Origin: Lachnospiraceae bacterium UBA5899
Lineage (GTDB): Bacteria > Bacillota > Clostridia > Lachnospirales > Lachnospiraceae
Length of the DNA: 64,000 bases
Reading direction: 5' to 3'
NCBI GenBank assembly: GCA_002432425.1
Contig: DJEL01000012.1
Span: forward strand, 1 to 64,000
Both the position numbers and the translations under genes were made by a program. A model generated the notes under the pieces. It was not told where the DNA came from and ran no database searches. It saw only the letters and a list, made by a program, of their open reading frames with translations. Positions within the stretch are counted from its first letter, which is position 1; each line of letters opens with the position of its first letter. Shown here one piece after another: positions 1 to 8,636 of the stretch.

Positions 1-1502
1 TCCAGTGACTTCATCGTCGGGAACAGGAGCACATCGCGGATGGCAGGGGAATTGGTGAGCAGCATTACCAGACGGTCGATGCCGTAACCGATACCGCCTG
101 TAGGAGGCATACCGATTTCCAGAGCGTTCATGAAATCTTCGTCCGTGGTGTTTGCTTCTTCGTCACCGGCTGCCAAAGCAGCTTCCTGTGCCTTGAAACG
201 TTCTCTCTGGTCGATGGGGTCGTTTAATTCGGAGTAGGCGTTGCACATTTCACGGCCATAAATAAACAGCTCGAAACGCTCTACATATTCCGGCTTGTCC
301 GGCTTTCTCTTGGTAAGAGGAGAAATTTCAACCGGATGATCCATAATAAATACGGGCTGAATTAAATGCTCTTCTACGAATTCTTCAAAGAAGAGATTTA
401 AGATGTCGCCCTTAACGTGACGGTCTTCGTAGTGAATGCCCTTTTCGTCTGCCAGTTTCTTTGCTTCTGCGGTGTCTGCCACCCGGTCAAAGTCAATGCC
501 GGTGTATTTCTTAACGGCATCAATCATGGTCAGTCTTTCAAAAGGCTTTCCAAGGTCAATCATTTCTTCCGCATAAGGGATAAGGGTGGTGCCGCAGACT
601 TCCTGCGCCACATAACGGAACATGTTTTCCGTTAAATCCATCATGCCGTTGTAGTCGGTGTATGCCTGATAGAGCTCCATCAGGGTGAATTCCGGGTTGT
701 GTCTGGTGTCCAGACCTTCGTTACGGAATACACGGCCGATTTCGTAAACTCTTTCCATGCCGCCGACAATCAGTCTCTTTAAGTAAAGCTCCAGGGAAAT
801 ACGAAGCTTAACGTCTTCATCCAGCGCATTGTAATGGGTCTCGAACGGTCTTGCTGCCGCACCGCCCGCATTGGCTACCAGCATGGGAGTTTCCACTTCC
901 ATGAAGTTCTGGCTGTCAAGATAACGTCTGATGGCGCTGATGATTTTACTTCTCTTTACAAAGGTATCCTTTACGTCCTGATTCATAATCAAATCGGTGT
1001 AACGCTGTCTGTAACGGATATCCGTATTGGTAAGGCCGTGGAATTTCTCGGGAAGAATCTGCAGGCTCTTGGAAAGTAAGGTCACTTCCGCCGCATGGAT
1101 GGAAATTTCACCGGTCTTTGTCTTGAACACTTCACCCTTTACTCCGACAATATCGCCTACGTCGTATTTCTTGAAGTCCGCATAGGACTCCTCACCGATA
1201 TTGTCCCTTGCCACGTAGGTCTGGATATTGCCCTGCAGATCCTGTACGTTGCAGAAAGAAGCCTTACCCATAACACGCTTCTGCATGATACGTCCGGCGA
1301 TGGATACGGTCTTTCCTTCCAGTGCTTCAAAGTTATCTTTGATTTCCTGGCTGTGATGTGTTACGTCATATTTGGTAATCTGAAAAGGGTCCTTGCCGGC
1401 TTCCTGTAAATTGGCAAGCTTCTCTCTTCTGACCTTAAGGAGCTGATGGATGTCCTGCTCCTGTGCTGCCTGATTCTGTTGTCCCTGATTATTCTCTGCC
1501 AC
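1..1502 (-). CDS. lysS: Lysyl-tRNA synthetase, class II (3' end cut by window)
   Basis: Charges tRNA-Lys with lysine in the cytoplasm. About 500 residues are visible. The N-terminal OB-fold anticodon-binding domain (around residues 55-150, with GRIMQKRVMGKASF) is followed by the class II catalytic core, including motif 2 (RVFRNEGLDTRHNPEF) and a motif 3-like stretch ending in GYGIDRLVMLLT. The translation reaches IRDVLLFPTMKSLD at the window edge, so only a few residues are missing. The start is a GTG with AGGAG about 8 bases upstream; an ATG start is not available nearby. It lies 35 bp downstream of greA and is probably co-transcribed with it, an arrangement common in Firmicutes. Confidence 0.96.
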   Translation of the reverse strand, partial: MAENNQGQQNQAAQEQDIHQLLKVRREKLANLQEAGKDPFQITKYDVTHHSQEIKDNFEALEGKTVSIAGRIMQKRVMGKASFCNVQDLQGNIQTYVARDNIGEESYADFKKYDVGDIVGVKGEVFKTKTGEISIHAAEVTLLSKSLQILPEKFHGLTNTDIRYRQRYTDLIMNQDVKDTFVKRSKIISAIRRYLDSQNFMEVETPMLVANAGGAAARPFETHYNALDEDVKLRISLELYLKRLIVGGMERVYEIGRVFRNEGLDTRHNPEFTLMELYQAYTDYNGMMDLTENMFRYVAQEVCGTTLIPYAEEMIDLGKPFERLTMIDAVKKYTGIDFDRVADTAEAKKLADEKGIHYEDRHVKGDILNLFFEEFVEEHLIQPVFIMDHPVEISPLTKRKPDKPEYVERFELFIYGREMCNAYSELNDPIDQRERFKAQEAALAAGDEEANTTDEDFMNALEIGMPPTGGIGYGIDRLVMLLTNSPAIRDVLLFPTMKSL

Positions 1503-1537
1503 TGTTTTACTCCTTCAACCGGTCTCCCGGTACTGTT

Positions 1538-2029
1538 TTAGTCTGCGGTATTGGATCTTTCAATCTCCAATACTTTGTATTTTAAAATGCCCGCCTGGGT
1601 TTCCACTTCTACGATATCGCCCAGTTTTCTGCCGATTAATGCCTTGCCTACAGGGCTTTCGTTGGAAATTTTACCCTTTAAGCTGTTTGCTTCGGTAGAA
1701 CCGACAATTTTGTAATCCATTTCTTCATTGTATTCCATATCCAGAATTTTAACCTGGCAGCCGATGTTGATTTTGTCTAAGTCTACTTCATCTTCAACTA
1801 CCACTTCTGCATTTTTCAGGATTTTTTCCAGTTCTTCGATACGGGCTTCGATATCTCTCTGCTCATCCTTTGCTGCATCATATTCTGCGTTTTCGGATAA
1901 GTCTCCCTGTTCTCTTGCTTCCTTAATTTTCTGTGCTACTTCTTTACGTTTTACAACCTTTAAGTCATGCAGTTCGTCTTCGTATTTTCTTAACCCTTCA
2001 TAGGTCAGAATATTTTTCTTGGATTCCAT
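1538..2029 (-). CDS. greA: Transcription elongation factor GreA
   Basis: Rescues backtracked RNA polymerase by stimulating cleavage of the nascent transcript. The 163-residue length is typical. The N-terminal antiparallel coiled coil (about residues 8-75) contains the family motif AREQGDLSENAEYDAAK, with acidic residues at its tip. The C-terminal FKBP-like domain contains the SPVGKALIGRKLGD signature. It is the first gene of a greA-lysS unit and is preceded by a consensus promoter. Confidence 0.97.
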   Translation of the reverse strand: MESKKNILTYEGLRKYEDELHDLKVVKRKEVAQKIKEAREQGDLSENAEYDAAKDEQRDIEARIEELEKILKNAEVVVEDEVDLDKINIGCQVKILDMEYNEEMDYKIVGSTEANSLKGKISNESPVGKALIGRKLGDIVEVETQAGILKYKVLEIERSNTAD

Positions 2030-2097
2030 ATTAATCGCCTTCCTATTCTTTATTCTCCCTTTACTGCAGCCACTTTCCGTGCCTGTGATAAGTAGGT

Positions 2098-2126
2098 ATT
2101 ATACTTAATTTTAGACACAGTGTCAA
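2098..2126 (-). promoter_or_regulatory. Consensus sigma-A promoter of greA-lysS
   Basis: Reading the minus strand, TTGACA (2126-2121) and TATAAT (2103-2098) are separated by exactly 17 bases. Both hexamers match the consensus perfectly. The predicted start lies about 60 bases before the greA ATG. Confidence 0.85.
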
Positions 2127-2151
2127 GAAAGAACCGCATGACACTGTGTCT
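2113..2151. promoter_or_regulatory. Paired palindromes overlapping the greA -35 box (possible operator)
   Basis: Two 11-bp palindromes, GACACAGTGTC (2114-2124) and GACACTGTGTC (2140-2150), are centred 26 bp apart. They also form a 13-bp inverted repeat with each other. One palindrome shares the TGACA of the -35 hexamer. The geometry suggests a dimeric repressor such as a TetR-type protein, but no regulator gene is adjacent. The pair could instead fold as a terminator stem for the upstream chemotaxis gene, although no T-tract follows on that strand. Confidence 0.5.
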
Positions 2152-2199
2152 TCTGTAAAGTTTCACTCTGTAAAATCTTTTCCTTTTCGGTAAGAAATA

Positions 2200-3702
2200 T
2201 TACTTCTGAAGGAACTGATCCATTTTTTCGGCAACCTCGAGTACCTGTTTCAGTACTTCCTGTGCCCTTTCGGTATTTTCTCTGTTCTTGTCGCTCATGC
2301 TGGCTGACTGCTGTGCGGAAGCGGTAACTTCCTCCGTGGTTGCGGAAAGCTGCATGATGTTGTCCACGATACGGTTGTTGGCATTGGACAGGCTCTCAAG
2401 CATGGTATCGATTTCCTGGATGTCGGATACCAGTTCGTTTACGTTGCCGTTCAGTGCACCGAACTGTTCGGATGCTTCCGCAATCATCTTATCCTGCTGC
2501 TCGCTGACTTCCATGGAACGTCCTACCGCATCGGCGGTTTCTACGGCGTTGGCATTCAGTGCTTCCAGAATGGTTGCGATGTTTTCGGTTTCTTTTCTGG
2601 TCTTTTCGGAAAGCTCTCGGATTTCATCCGCTACTACTGCGAAACCTCTTCCGGCTTCTCCTGCACGGGCACTTTCAATGGAAGCATTCAGTGCAAGCAG
2701 ATTGGTACGGGAGGAAATGGAGAAAATGGTCTTGGTGATATTGCGCACATTTTCTACGTTTTCCTGCAACTTTCTCATGGAGTCGGATACCTGTCCGTTG
2801 GTCTCGGAAAGGATTTCGGACTGCTCTTTCAGTCTTGCCATGATATCGGCGTTCTTGGTATTGATATCCTTGGAAGTATCGGCAACCTTTACCATGTGCT
2901 CGGCTCTCTCTACGGTCTTTTCGATATTTTCCTGGATGTTCTGTGTCATAACGGTCTGGGTCTGGATATTTTCGGCGGTCACAGATGTACTTTCGCTGAT
3001 GTCCACAATGGAACGGCTGGTCACTTCGGTGGAGTCCTTCACTTCATCCACAATGCTCATGGCGTTCTGTGCGCCCTTTCTTACTTCCTCGGCTACCTTA
3101 AGCACACCCTCGGAAAGACCCTTCTGGGACTCGGCTTCCTCTTTTAGAAGTCCTGAGGTATCGGCATTGAACTTATTGGAAACAAGGGTTGCATAGTAGC
3201 ATACAAACAGGAAAAGCACCAGTGTACCGAGTGCGAAATAGTTTTCCATGGTATTCTCTGCGGAAATGCTCTTTGCCACATTTACCTTGTATACGGTAAG
3301 TCCGATGTTTTCCACTGCATACAGGATGGATGTAATTGCCATGAATTTCTTATCACCGTATAAAATCCATACAATCAACGGCATGCATACCAGAAAGCGG
3401 ATGAAATATGGGTCATAGAAATATGTCACAACACCTGCCAGTACAAACAGTTCAAAGGTACAGAAATATTTCAGCTTTAAGCTCTTTCTGTCTTTTAAAA
3501 CCACAATCAGGTTAATTACGCAGCTTACCACCATAACGGCAGCTACCACGATAAGCGGAAGAATTTTCCTATCTCCCTTTAAGAAGGATGCCAGATATAC
3601 ACCCGCAATCAATAAGTAAAGTACCCCCAGTCCAATCAGAGAAAAACGGTTTACCTTTCTCGTCTGGACATCTTTGTTTGCGTATAAAAATTTTTTGTCC
3701 AT
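2200..3702 (-). CDS. Methyl-accepting chemotaxis protein with polytopic N-terminal sensor
   Basis: A chemoreceptor that signals to CheA/CheW. The first roughly 190 residues form about five or six hydrophobic segments with only short loops, so the sensor is membrane-embedded rather than a periplasmic Cache domain. No HAMP domain is evident. The C-terminal half is a long coiled coil with the conserved signalling tip, ISSRTNLLALNASIESARAG followed by EAGRGFAVVADEIRELSEKT (about residues 325-365). The start is supported by GGGAGG before ATG. It is a single gene with two TTGTATAAT-like boxes upstream. The ligand is unknown and no other chemotaxis gene is in the window. Confidence 0.93.
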   Translation of the reverse strand: MDKKFLYANKDVQTRKVNRFSLIGLGVLYLLIAGVYLASFLKGDRKILPLIVVAAVMVVSCVINLIVVLKDRKSLKLKYFCTFELFVLAGVVTYFYDPYFIRFLVCMPLIVWILYGDKKFMAITSILYAVENIGLTVYKVNVAKSISAENTMENYFALGTLVLFLFVCYYATLVSNKFNADTSGLLKEEAESQKGLSEGVLKVAEEVRKGAQNAMSIVDEVKDSTEVTSRSIVDISESTSVTAENIQTQTVMTQNIQENIEKTVERAEHMVKVADTSKDINTKNADIMARLKEQSEILSETNGQVSDSMRKLQENVENVRNITKTIFSISSRTNLLALNASIESARAGEAGRGFAVVADEIRELSEKTRKETENIATILEALNANAVETADAVGRSMEVSEQQDKMIAEASEQFGALNGNVNELVSDIQEIDTMLESLSNANNRIVDNIMQLSATTEEVTASAQQSASMSDKNRENTERAQEVLKQVLEVAEKMDQFLQK

Positions 3703-3831
3703 ATGTACCTCCCAATCGGTATCGTTAGTTATATCTATTATACAACATTTTGCCGATTATACAACAACTTCCTTGCCGTAAGCGGCAAAATTGTGCAAAT
3801 GTGAAAATTACAGATTGTTTTTTCCATAATA

Positions 3832-4569
3832 TCACAGCATTCTCCTCTCCCGCAGGTATCGTTCCACGGATATCATCCGTTCTTCCGGCAGCCTGCTTCC
3901 GAATGCCCTGCTCTCACCCGCACCCATAAAAAGAAGCGTCCCCTTCTGCCCGATGTCCGCCGGGCGGAGTCCGTACCATTTTTCCCCTGCCACAAAAAGG
4001 CAGGAAGTTCCGCCGGGGATACGCCATTTTCCAGCCCTGTCCGCCACCTGCAGCACGATACCGTACTCTTCGTAAAGAAAGTCAGCCGCATCTTCCTGCT
4101 CCCCCGGTCTGTCGGTGAGTATGCCCATGTAACGGGTGTCCCCCGCATAGTCGTACAGCCAGTCCTCTCCCCGGACAGCCGTATCCTCAAGCAAAAGCAG
4201 CGCCTCCGTTTTTATTCCGTAATGGTGCAGTAAAAACCGCGCTCCCTCCGCGGACAGACTGTCGTTTTGCCGGTGCAGAAAGGCAGTCGCCTCCTTCGTA
4301 TAGTAATAATACACATCGGTGCTTTCCCCCGGAATGGGCAGACCCTCCATATAGGAAGCAAATTCTTCTTTCGTCCATTCCTTTTTCTTCTGCATGAGCT
4401 TCGGCAGATACACTTTACAGATATTTTCCTGCCACTCCGCATGATACCGCCAGGGCGGCATCGTCCGGTACTGCCAGGGCACTCCCGTCCGAGAATGCCA
4501 GGGTGTCCTTTTTCCTGCCCTGCCCCATGTTTCTTCCATGTAAAATACAACCACCGTCAATTCTTCCAT
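3832..4569 (-). CDS. Hypothetical protein (245 aa)
   Basis: I do not recognise the family. The ATG at 4569 is chosen because AGGGGA lies upstream; an in-frame ATG 45 bases earlier has no clear ribosome site. The N-terminus contains a quasi-repeated PWHSRTG/PWQYRTM/PWRYHAEW segment. The remainder is soluble-looking with many aromatic and charged residues (for example DVYYYYTKEATAFLH). There is no signal peptide and no membrane span. It sits between the chemoreceptor and dusB on the same strand and could be the last gene of the coaX-dusB unit. Confidence 0.7.
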   Translation of the reverse strand: MEELTVVVFYMEETWGRAGKRTPWHSRTGVPWQYRTMPPWRYHAEWQENICKVYLPKLMQKKKEWTKEEFASYMEGLPIPGESTDVYYYYTKEATAFLHRQNDSLSAEGARFLLHHYGIKTEALLLLEDTAVRGEDWLYDYAGDTRYMGILTDRPGEQEDAADFLYEEYGIVLQVADRAGKWRIPGGTSCLFVAGEKWYGLRPADIGQKGTLLFMGAGESRAFGSRLPEERMISVERYLRERRML

Positions 4570-4640
4570 GCCATGCCGTCCCCTTTCTTTGTACCTTATG
4601 CAAAGAAAGGACAATCTATGTGCAGACTTCCGGATTTCTT

Positions 4641-5612
4641 CTATGCTTCCTTCGGGAAAACCATATCCAGGCTGTGAAGCAACTCCTCCATGGTTTCCAT
4701 GCTGTTAATCATCTGGCGGTATTTTGCGGAATTGGGATAGCCTACGGTGTACCAGGAAAGGTGCTTGCGCATTTCCCTGACACCGGTGTATTCGCCTTTT
4801 TCCTCCATCTGCATCCGGGCATGCCGTTCAATGGTGGTGCGCACTTCCGCAGGCGTGGGTTTCGGCGGGATTACGCCGGTTTCCAAATATTCCGTAATTT
4901 CCCGGAAAATATAAGGATTGCCCTGGGCTGCCCTGCCCACCATCACACCGTCGCAGCCGGTTTCTTTTAATAACCGTTCCGCAGAAAGAGCATCGGTCAC
5001 ATCCCCGTTTCCGATAACCGGTATTTTCACCGCTTCCTTTACCGCACGGATGCAGTTCCAGTCCGCTTTTCCGGCATAGTACTGCTCCCTCGTCCTGCCG
5101 TGCACCGCTACTGCCACCGCGCCGGAGGCTTCTGCGATTTTCGCCATTTCCACGGCATTTAAGTGCGCCTCGTCAAAGCCTTTTCGGATTTTTACGGTGA
5201 CGGGCTTTTTGACGGCTTTTACCATTTTCGTAATGATTTCCTCCGCCAGCTTCGGATTTTTCATCAGAGCGGAGCCTTCGCCGTTATTGACCACCTTGGG
5301 AACCGGGCAGCCCATGTTGATGTCCAGAATGGCAAACGGCTTTTCTTCTATTTTTTTTGCCATGTCCGCCATAATGTCCGCATCGGAGCCGAAAAGCTGC
5401 AGGGAAACCGGCATCTCGGCGGGACTTATTTTCATCAGCTCCTCCGTGTTTTTGCTACCGTAATAAATCGCCTTGGCGCTGACCATTTCCATGCATAAAA
5501 GTCCCGCTCCCTGTTCCTTGCAAAGAACACGGAATGGCAGGTCTGTTACGCCTGCCATCGGAGCTAAAATCACATTATTCTTGAGTTCTACATTGCCTAT
5601 TGTTAATTTCAT
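4641..5612 (-). CDS. dusB: tRNA-dihydrouridine synthase, DusB type
   Basis: An FMN- and NADPH-dependent enzyme that reduces uridine to dihydrouridine in the tRNA D-loop. The 323-residue TIM barrel has the N-terminal APMAGVTDLPFR flavin motif. The active-site loop NMGCPVPKVVNNGEGSAL contains the catalytic cysteine near residue 102. Phosphate-binding motifs IPVIGNGDV and GVMVGRAAQGNPYIF are present. Its ATG overlaps the coaX stop by 4 bp, indicating translational coupling. Confidence 0.96.
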   Translation of the reverse strand: MKLTIGNVELKNNVILAPMAGVTDLPFRVLCKEQGAGLLCMEMVSAKAIYYGSKNTEELMKISPAEMPVSLQLFGSDADIMADMAKKIEEKPFAILDINMGCPVPKVVNNGEGSALMKNPKLAEEIITKMVKAVKKPVTVKIRKGFDEAHLNAVEMAKIAEASGAVAVAVHGRTREQYYAGKADWNCIRAVKEAVKIPVIGNGDVTDALSAERLLKETGCDGVMVGRAAQGNPYIFREITEYLETGVIPPKPTPAEVRTTIERHARMQMEEKGEYTGVREMRKHLSWYTVGYPNSAKYRQMINSMETMEELLHSLDMVFPKEA

Positions 5613-6388
5613 GCTTCCTTTTTCCTGTTTTTCTCATAAATCAAATAGAGGCCGTCCAGCGTCAGATAGCTGTCGTAAATATTGATGCTGTCCGTTTCAT
5701 CCGCAATCGCGCGTCCCAGTCCGCCGGTGGCTACCACCTTCAGATTTTTGATACCGCTTTCTTCCTTCACCTTTTTGATGATGTATTCCGTCTGACCGAT
5801 TTGTCCGTAAAAAATACCTGCCTGCATACTGGTAATGGTTTCCTCCGCCAGTATGGACTTGGGCTTTTTAATCTCAATGCGGGGCAGCATGGCAGTATCC
5901 CGCCAGAGTGCTTCCGCACTGATGCGCACGCCGGGCGCCGTAATACCGGCAAGAAACTTGCCTTCCTCACTTACCAGGTCATACGTGGTGGCGGTACCGA
6001 AATCCAGCACCAGCACCGGGCCGCCGTATTTTTCATAAGCGGCAACCGCATCCACAATTCGGTCGGCGCCGATAGCTCTCGGATTTTCCGTCACTACCTT
6101 AATGCCCGTTTTCACGCCGGGTTCCACAATAATAGGGGAATGTCCCAGATACCGCTTGATGCCGCCCGTCAGGGAATGCATCACATCCGATACCACGCTG
6201 GCAATGATGGTGCCCTCTATCTGCTGCATGGAAATGCCCTTCATGGAAAGCATGCTGTGCAGCAGAATACCGTATTCGTCGGACGTTCGGGGCAGCTTTG
6301 TCGTTGCCCGGAAGGTTGCCTTCATTTTTCCTTTTTCATACACACCATAGGTAATGTTGGTGTTTCCCACGTCAATCACTAAAATCAT
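5609..6388 (-). CDS. coaX: Type III pantothenate kinase
   Basis: Phosphorylates pantothenate, the first step of coenzyme A synthesis. The 259-residue ASKHA-fold protein begins with the phosphate-binding DVGNTNITYGVY motif. It contains GADRIVDAVAAYEKYG and LVLDFGTATTYD, which are diagnostic of CoaX rather than CoaA. It overlaps dusB by 4 bp. The birA-coaX-dusB neighbourhood is common in Clostridia. Confidence 0.96.
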   Translation of the reverse strand: MILVIDVGNTNITYGVYEKGKMKATFRATTKLPRTSDEYGILLHSMLSMKGISMQQIEGTIIASVVSDVMHSLTGGIKRYLGHSPIIVEPGVKTGIKVVTENPRAIGADRIVDAVAAYEKYGGPVLVLDFGTATTYDLVSEEGKFLAGITAPGVRISAEALWRDTAMLPRIEIKKPKSILAEETITSMQAGIFYGQIGQTEYIIKKVKEESGIKNLKVVATGGLGRAIADETDSINIYDSYLTLDGLYLIYEKNRKKEA

Positions 6389-6422
6389 TGTTCATCCTCA
6401 TCCTGCAATCATCAAAAACGTC

Positions 6423-6794
6423 TTACTCGTCCTCATCCGTCAGCATATCGCTGAAATCTTCTTTCAGAATAAATACCCGGTAGTAAAGGCTTAAGCTCTC
6501 CAAAAGTTCTCTTCTGTGGCGGCGCACTTCCGCTACCATAAGTCCGCTGCTGATGTCGTCATAATAAATGTCGTCGTCATCCGCGTTGGTTTCCAGCAGC
6601 ACATTGCCTTCTTCGTCAAAACCGATGGTAAAAATGCCGCCTACCTCCTCGGTAAAAAGAACACAGAGAATATGCAGCTCGTTCTTGATGGATTCCGGGA
6701 TGCCGTTAAATTTTTCATTGAAATAATACTTCATATCATAGGAGTTGGCGCCGCACAACACCATTTTTTCCTGTTTTCCATCAGACATAGCCAT
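6423..6794 (-). CDS. Small acidic protein, DUF6145-like
   Basis: A 123-residue soluble protein with an acidic stretch (NADDDDIYYDD) and an acidic C-terminus. It resembles the uncharacterised Lachnospiraceae family DUF6145, recognised from overall pattern only. It begins inside the last codons of birA (14-bp overlap), preceded by GAGAGG, so the two are translated together. Biochemical role unknown. Confidence 0.75.
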   Translation of the reverse strand: MAMSDGKQEKMVLCGANSYDMKYYFNEKFNGIPESIKNELHILCVLFTEEVGGIFTIGFDEEGNVLLETNADDDDIYYDDISSGLMVAEVRRHRRELLESLSLYYRVFILKEDFSDMLTDEDE

Positions 6795-7548
6795 AGATAC
6801 CTCTCACCGATACTTCTCCGGCATACACGGTACGGACAGTGCCGTCAGCCATGCGCACCAGCAGTTCTCCTTTTTCATCAATGCCCTCCGCTACGGCACG
6901 GTATTCGCCGGCAGGGTCCAAAATGAGTACCTCCCTGTCCTTGTTCACCAGTGCTTTTTCGTAGGTTTCCTTCACAAACAGAAGGTTGCCGGTCTTTACA
7001 TATTCCTCATAGAGAGCAAAAAATTCATCCACAATGACCTTTAAGAGCTCTTTGCGGGAAATTTCCCTGCCGCTCTCCGTTTCGATGTCGGAGGCGTTCA
7101 CCAGCTCCTCGGGAAAGCTCTGTGCCTTCACGTTGACGCCTGTGCCGATAACCACAAAATCAATCTCATCGCCCTTAAGGTACATTTCCGTCAGGATGCC
7201 GGTTATTTTCTTGCCGTGCATAATCACATCGTTGGGCCACTTAATCAGGGTTTCCGTACTGCTTACCGCCGCTGCCGCTTTCTGCACGGCTACCGCCATA
7301 AGCAGGGTAACCATGGATGCCTTGTCCGGCTTCACTTCGGGTCGGAGCAGGATGGAAAAATAAAGGTTCTTTCCGGCGGGGGACTGCCATGCCCTGCCTC
7401 TTCTTCCTTTACCGGCGGTCTGCATGTCCGCCGCTATTACCAGCCCTTCCGCTGCGCCCTCCGCTGCTTTCCGCTTGATTTCCTCATTGGTGGAGTCGAT
7501 GCTCGGAAGCCATACAATTTCTGTTTTTACATTCTTCTGCAAAGTCAT
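6781..7548 (-). CDS. birA: Biotin--[acetyl-CoA-carboxylase] ligase, short form
   Basis: Attaches biotin to carboxylase carrier domains. The 255-residue protein has the catalytic domain (STNEEIK; TAGKGRRGRAW; KWPNDVIMHGKKITGIL; IGTGVNV) and a small C-terminal SH3-like domain. It lacks the N-terminal helix-turn-helix of regulatory BirA, so it should be an enzyme only. The frame is open 28 codons further upstream, but that would overlap argF; the ATG at 7548 has AGGA close upstream and lies just after the argF stop. Confidence 0.92.
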   Translation of the reverse strand: MTLQKNVKTEIVWLPSIDSTNEEIKRKAAEGAAEGLVIAADMQTAGKGRRGRAWQSPAGKNLYFSILLRPEVKPDKASMVTLLMAVAVQKAAAAVSSTETLIKWPNDVIMHGKKITGILTEMYLKGDEIDFVVIGTGVNVKAQSFPEELVNASDIETESGREISRKELLKVIVDEFFALYEEYVKTGNLLFVKETYEKALVNKDREVLILDPAGEYRAVAEGIDEKGELLVRMADGTVRTVYAGEVSVRGIYGYV

Positions 7549-7573
7549 ATTCCTGTATTTCCGTTTCTGCCTG

Positions 7574-8572
7574 TTACAGAGTTGCCGCCATAACCGCTTT
7601 GATGGTGTGCATTCTGTTTTCCGCTTCGTCAAAGACTACGGACCGGGCGGACTCAAATACTTCATCGGTTACTTCCAGCTCGGACATGCCGAATTTTGCT
7701 TCCACTTCCTTGCCAATCTTGGTCTTCAGGTCGTGGAATGCAGGCAGGCAGTGCATAAAGATTGCCTGTTCTCCGGCATTTCCCATTACCTTTTTATTTA
7801 CCTGGTAAGGGCTTAACGCTTCAATACGGCTGCTCCATACTTCATCCGGCTCGCCCATGGATACCCATACATCGGTGTAGATGACATCGGCTCCCTTAGT
7901 GCCTGCCGTAACATCCTCGGTCAGGGTAATGCTGCCGCCGGTCTCTGCTGCGATTTTCTCACATTCCGCTACCAGAGCCGCATCCGGGAAATATTCCTTC
8001 GTGGTGCAGGCGGTAAAATGCATGCCCATTTTCGCACAGGCTACCATTAAAGAGTTGCCCATATTGTAACGGGCATCGCCCATGTATGTAAGCTTGACGC
8101 CCTTGATGCGTCCCAAGTGTTCTTTGATGGTCAGAAGGTCTGCCAGCATCTGGGTGGGGTGAAACTCATTGGTAAGTCCGTTCCATACCGGCACGCCTGC
8201 GTATTTTGCCAGTTCTTCCACAATATCCTGTCCGAAACCGCGGTATTCGATACCTTCGTACATACGTCCCAGTACTCTTGCGGTGTCGGCAATGCTTTCC
8301 TTTTTGCCAATCTGGGAACCGGTGGGGTCCAAATAGGTGGTGCCCATGCCGAGGTCGTGTGCCGCTACTTCAAAAGAGCAGCGGGTACGGGTGCTGGTCT
8401 TTTCAAAAATCAGGGCTACGTTTTTACCGCGCAGAGTATCGTGCAGTACGCCCTTCTTTTTCTTTTCCTTTAATTCCGCAGCCAAATCCAGAAGATACTG
8501 GATTTCCTCCGGTGTAAAATCGAGCAGTTTTAAGAAATTACGTCCTTTTAAGTTTACCATAAAAATGTCCAT
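7574..8572 (-). CDS. argF: Ornithine carbamoyltransferase
   Basis: Makes citrulline from ornithine and carbamoyl phosphate in arginine synthesis; a catabolic role cannot be excluded from sequence. The 332 residues include the carbamoyl-phosphate loop STRTRCSFE, the HPTQMLAD motif and the ornithine loop HCLPAFHD with the catalytic cysteine. The ATG at 8572 has GAGG six bases upstream; an alternative ATG four codons later would give MVNLKGRNF, which also matches many family members. No other arginine gene is in the window. Confidence 0.95.
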   Translation of the reverse strand: MDIFMVNLKGRNFLKLLDFTPEEIQYLLDLAAELKEKKKKGVLHDTLRGKNVALIFEKTSTRTRCSFEVAAHDLGMGTTYLDPTGSQIGKKESIADTARVLGRMYEGIEYRGFGQDIVEELAKYAGVPVWNGLTNEFHPTQMLADLLTIKEHLGRIKGVKLTYMGDARYNMGNSLMVACAKMGMHFTACTTKEYFPDAALVAECEKIAAETGGSITLTEDVTAGTKGADVIYTDVWVSMGEPDEVWSSRIEALSPYQVNKKVMGNAGEQAIFMHCLPAFHDLKTKIGKEVEAKFGMSELEVTDEVFESARSVVFDEAENRMHTIKAVMAATL

Positions 8573-8586
8573 TCCTTTCCTCTTAA

Positions 8587-8623
8587 TACAAATACTCGGA
8601 ACCCGCCTGTGCAGATTCCGAGC
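8587..8623 (-). terminator. Stem-loop between the SPFH gene and argF
   Basis: Seven-bp arms CTCGGAA/TTCCGAG enclose a 14-base loop. On the minus strand they are followed by TATTTGTATT, a weak T-rich tail. It probably ends the SPFH/NfeD transcript and could also act as an argF leader hairpin. Confidence 0.45.
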
Positions 8624-8636
8624 ATCATAAGAATCT

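Noticed and set aside
2288..3196. Long open frame (302 codons) antisense to the chemotaxis gene
   Set aside because: It is a mirror of the receptor gene's codon pattern, lacks a ribosome site and any known domain.
4267..4970. Overlapping plus-strand frames across dusB and the hypothetical gene
   Set aside because: No ribosome sites or domain content; they are shadows of the minus-strand genes.
5600..6382. 260-codon frame antisense to coaX
   Set aside because: It covers almost exactly the coaX gene on the other strand; coaX has all family motifs.
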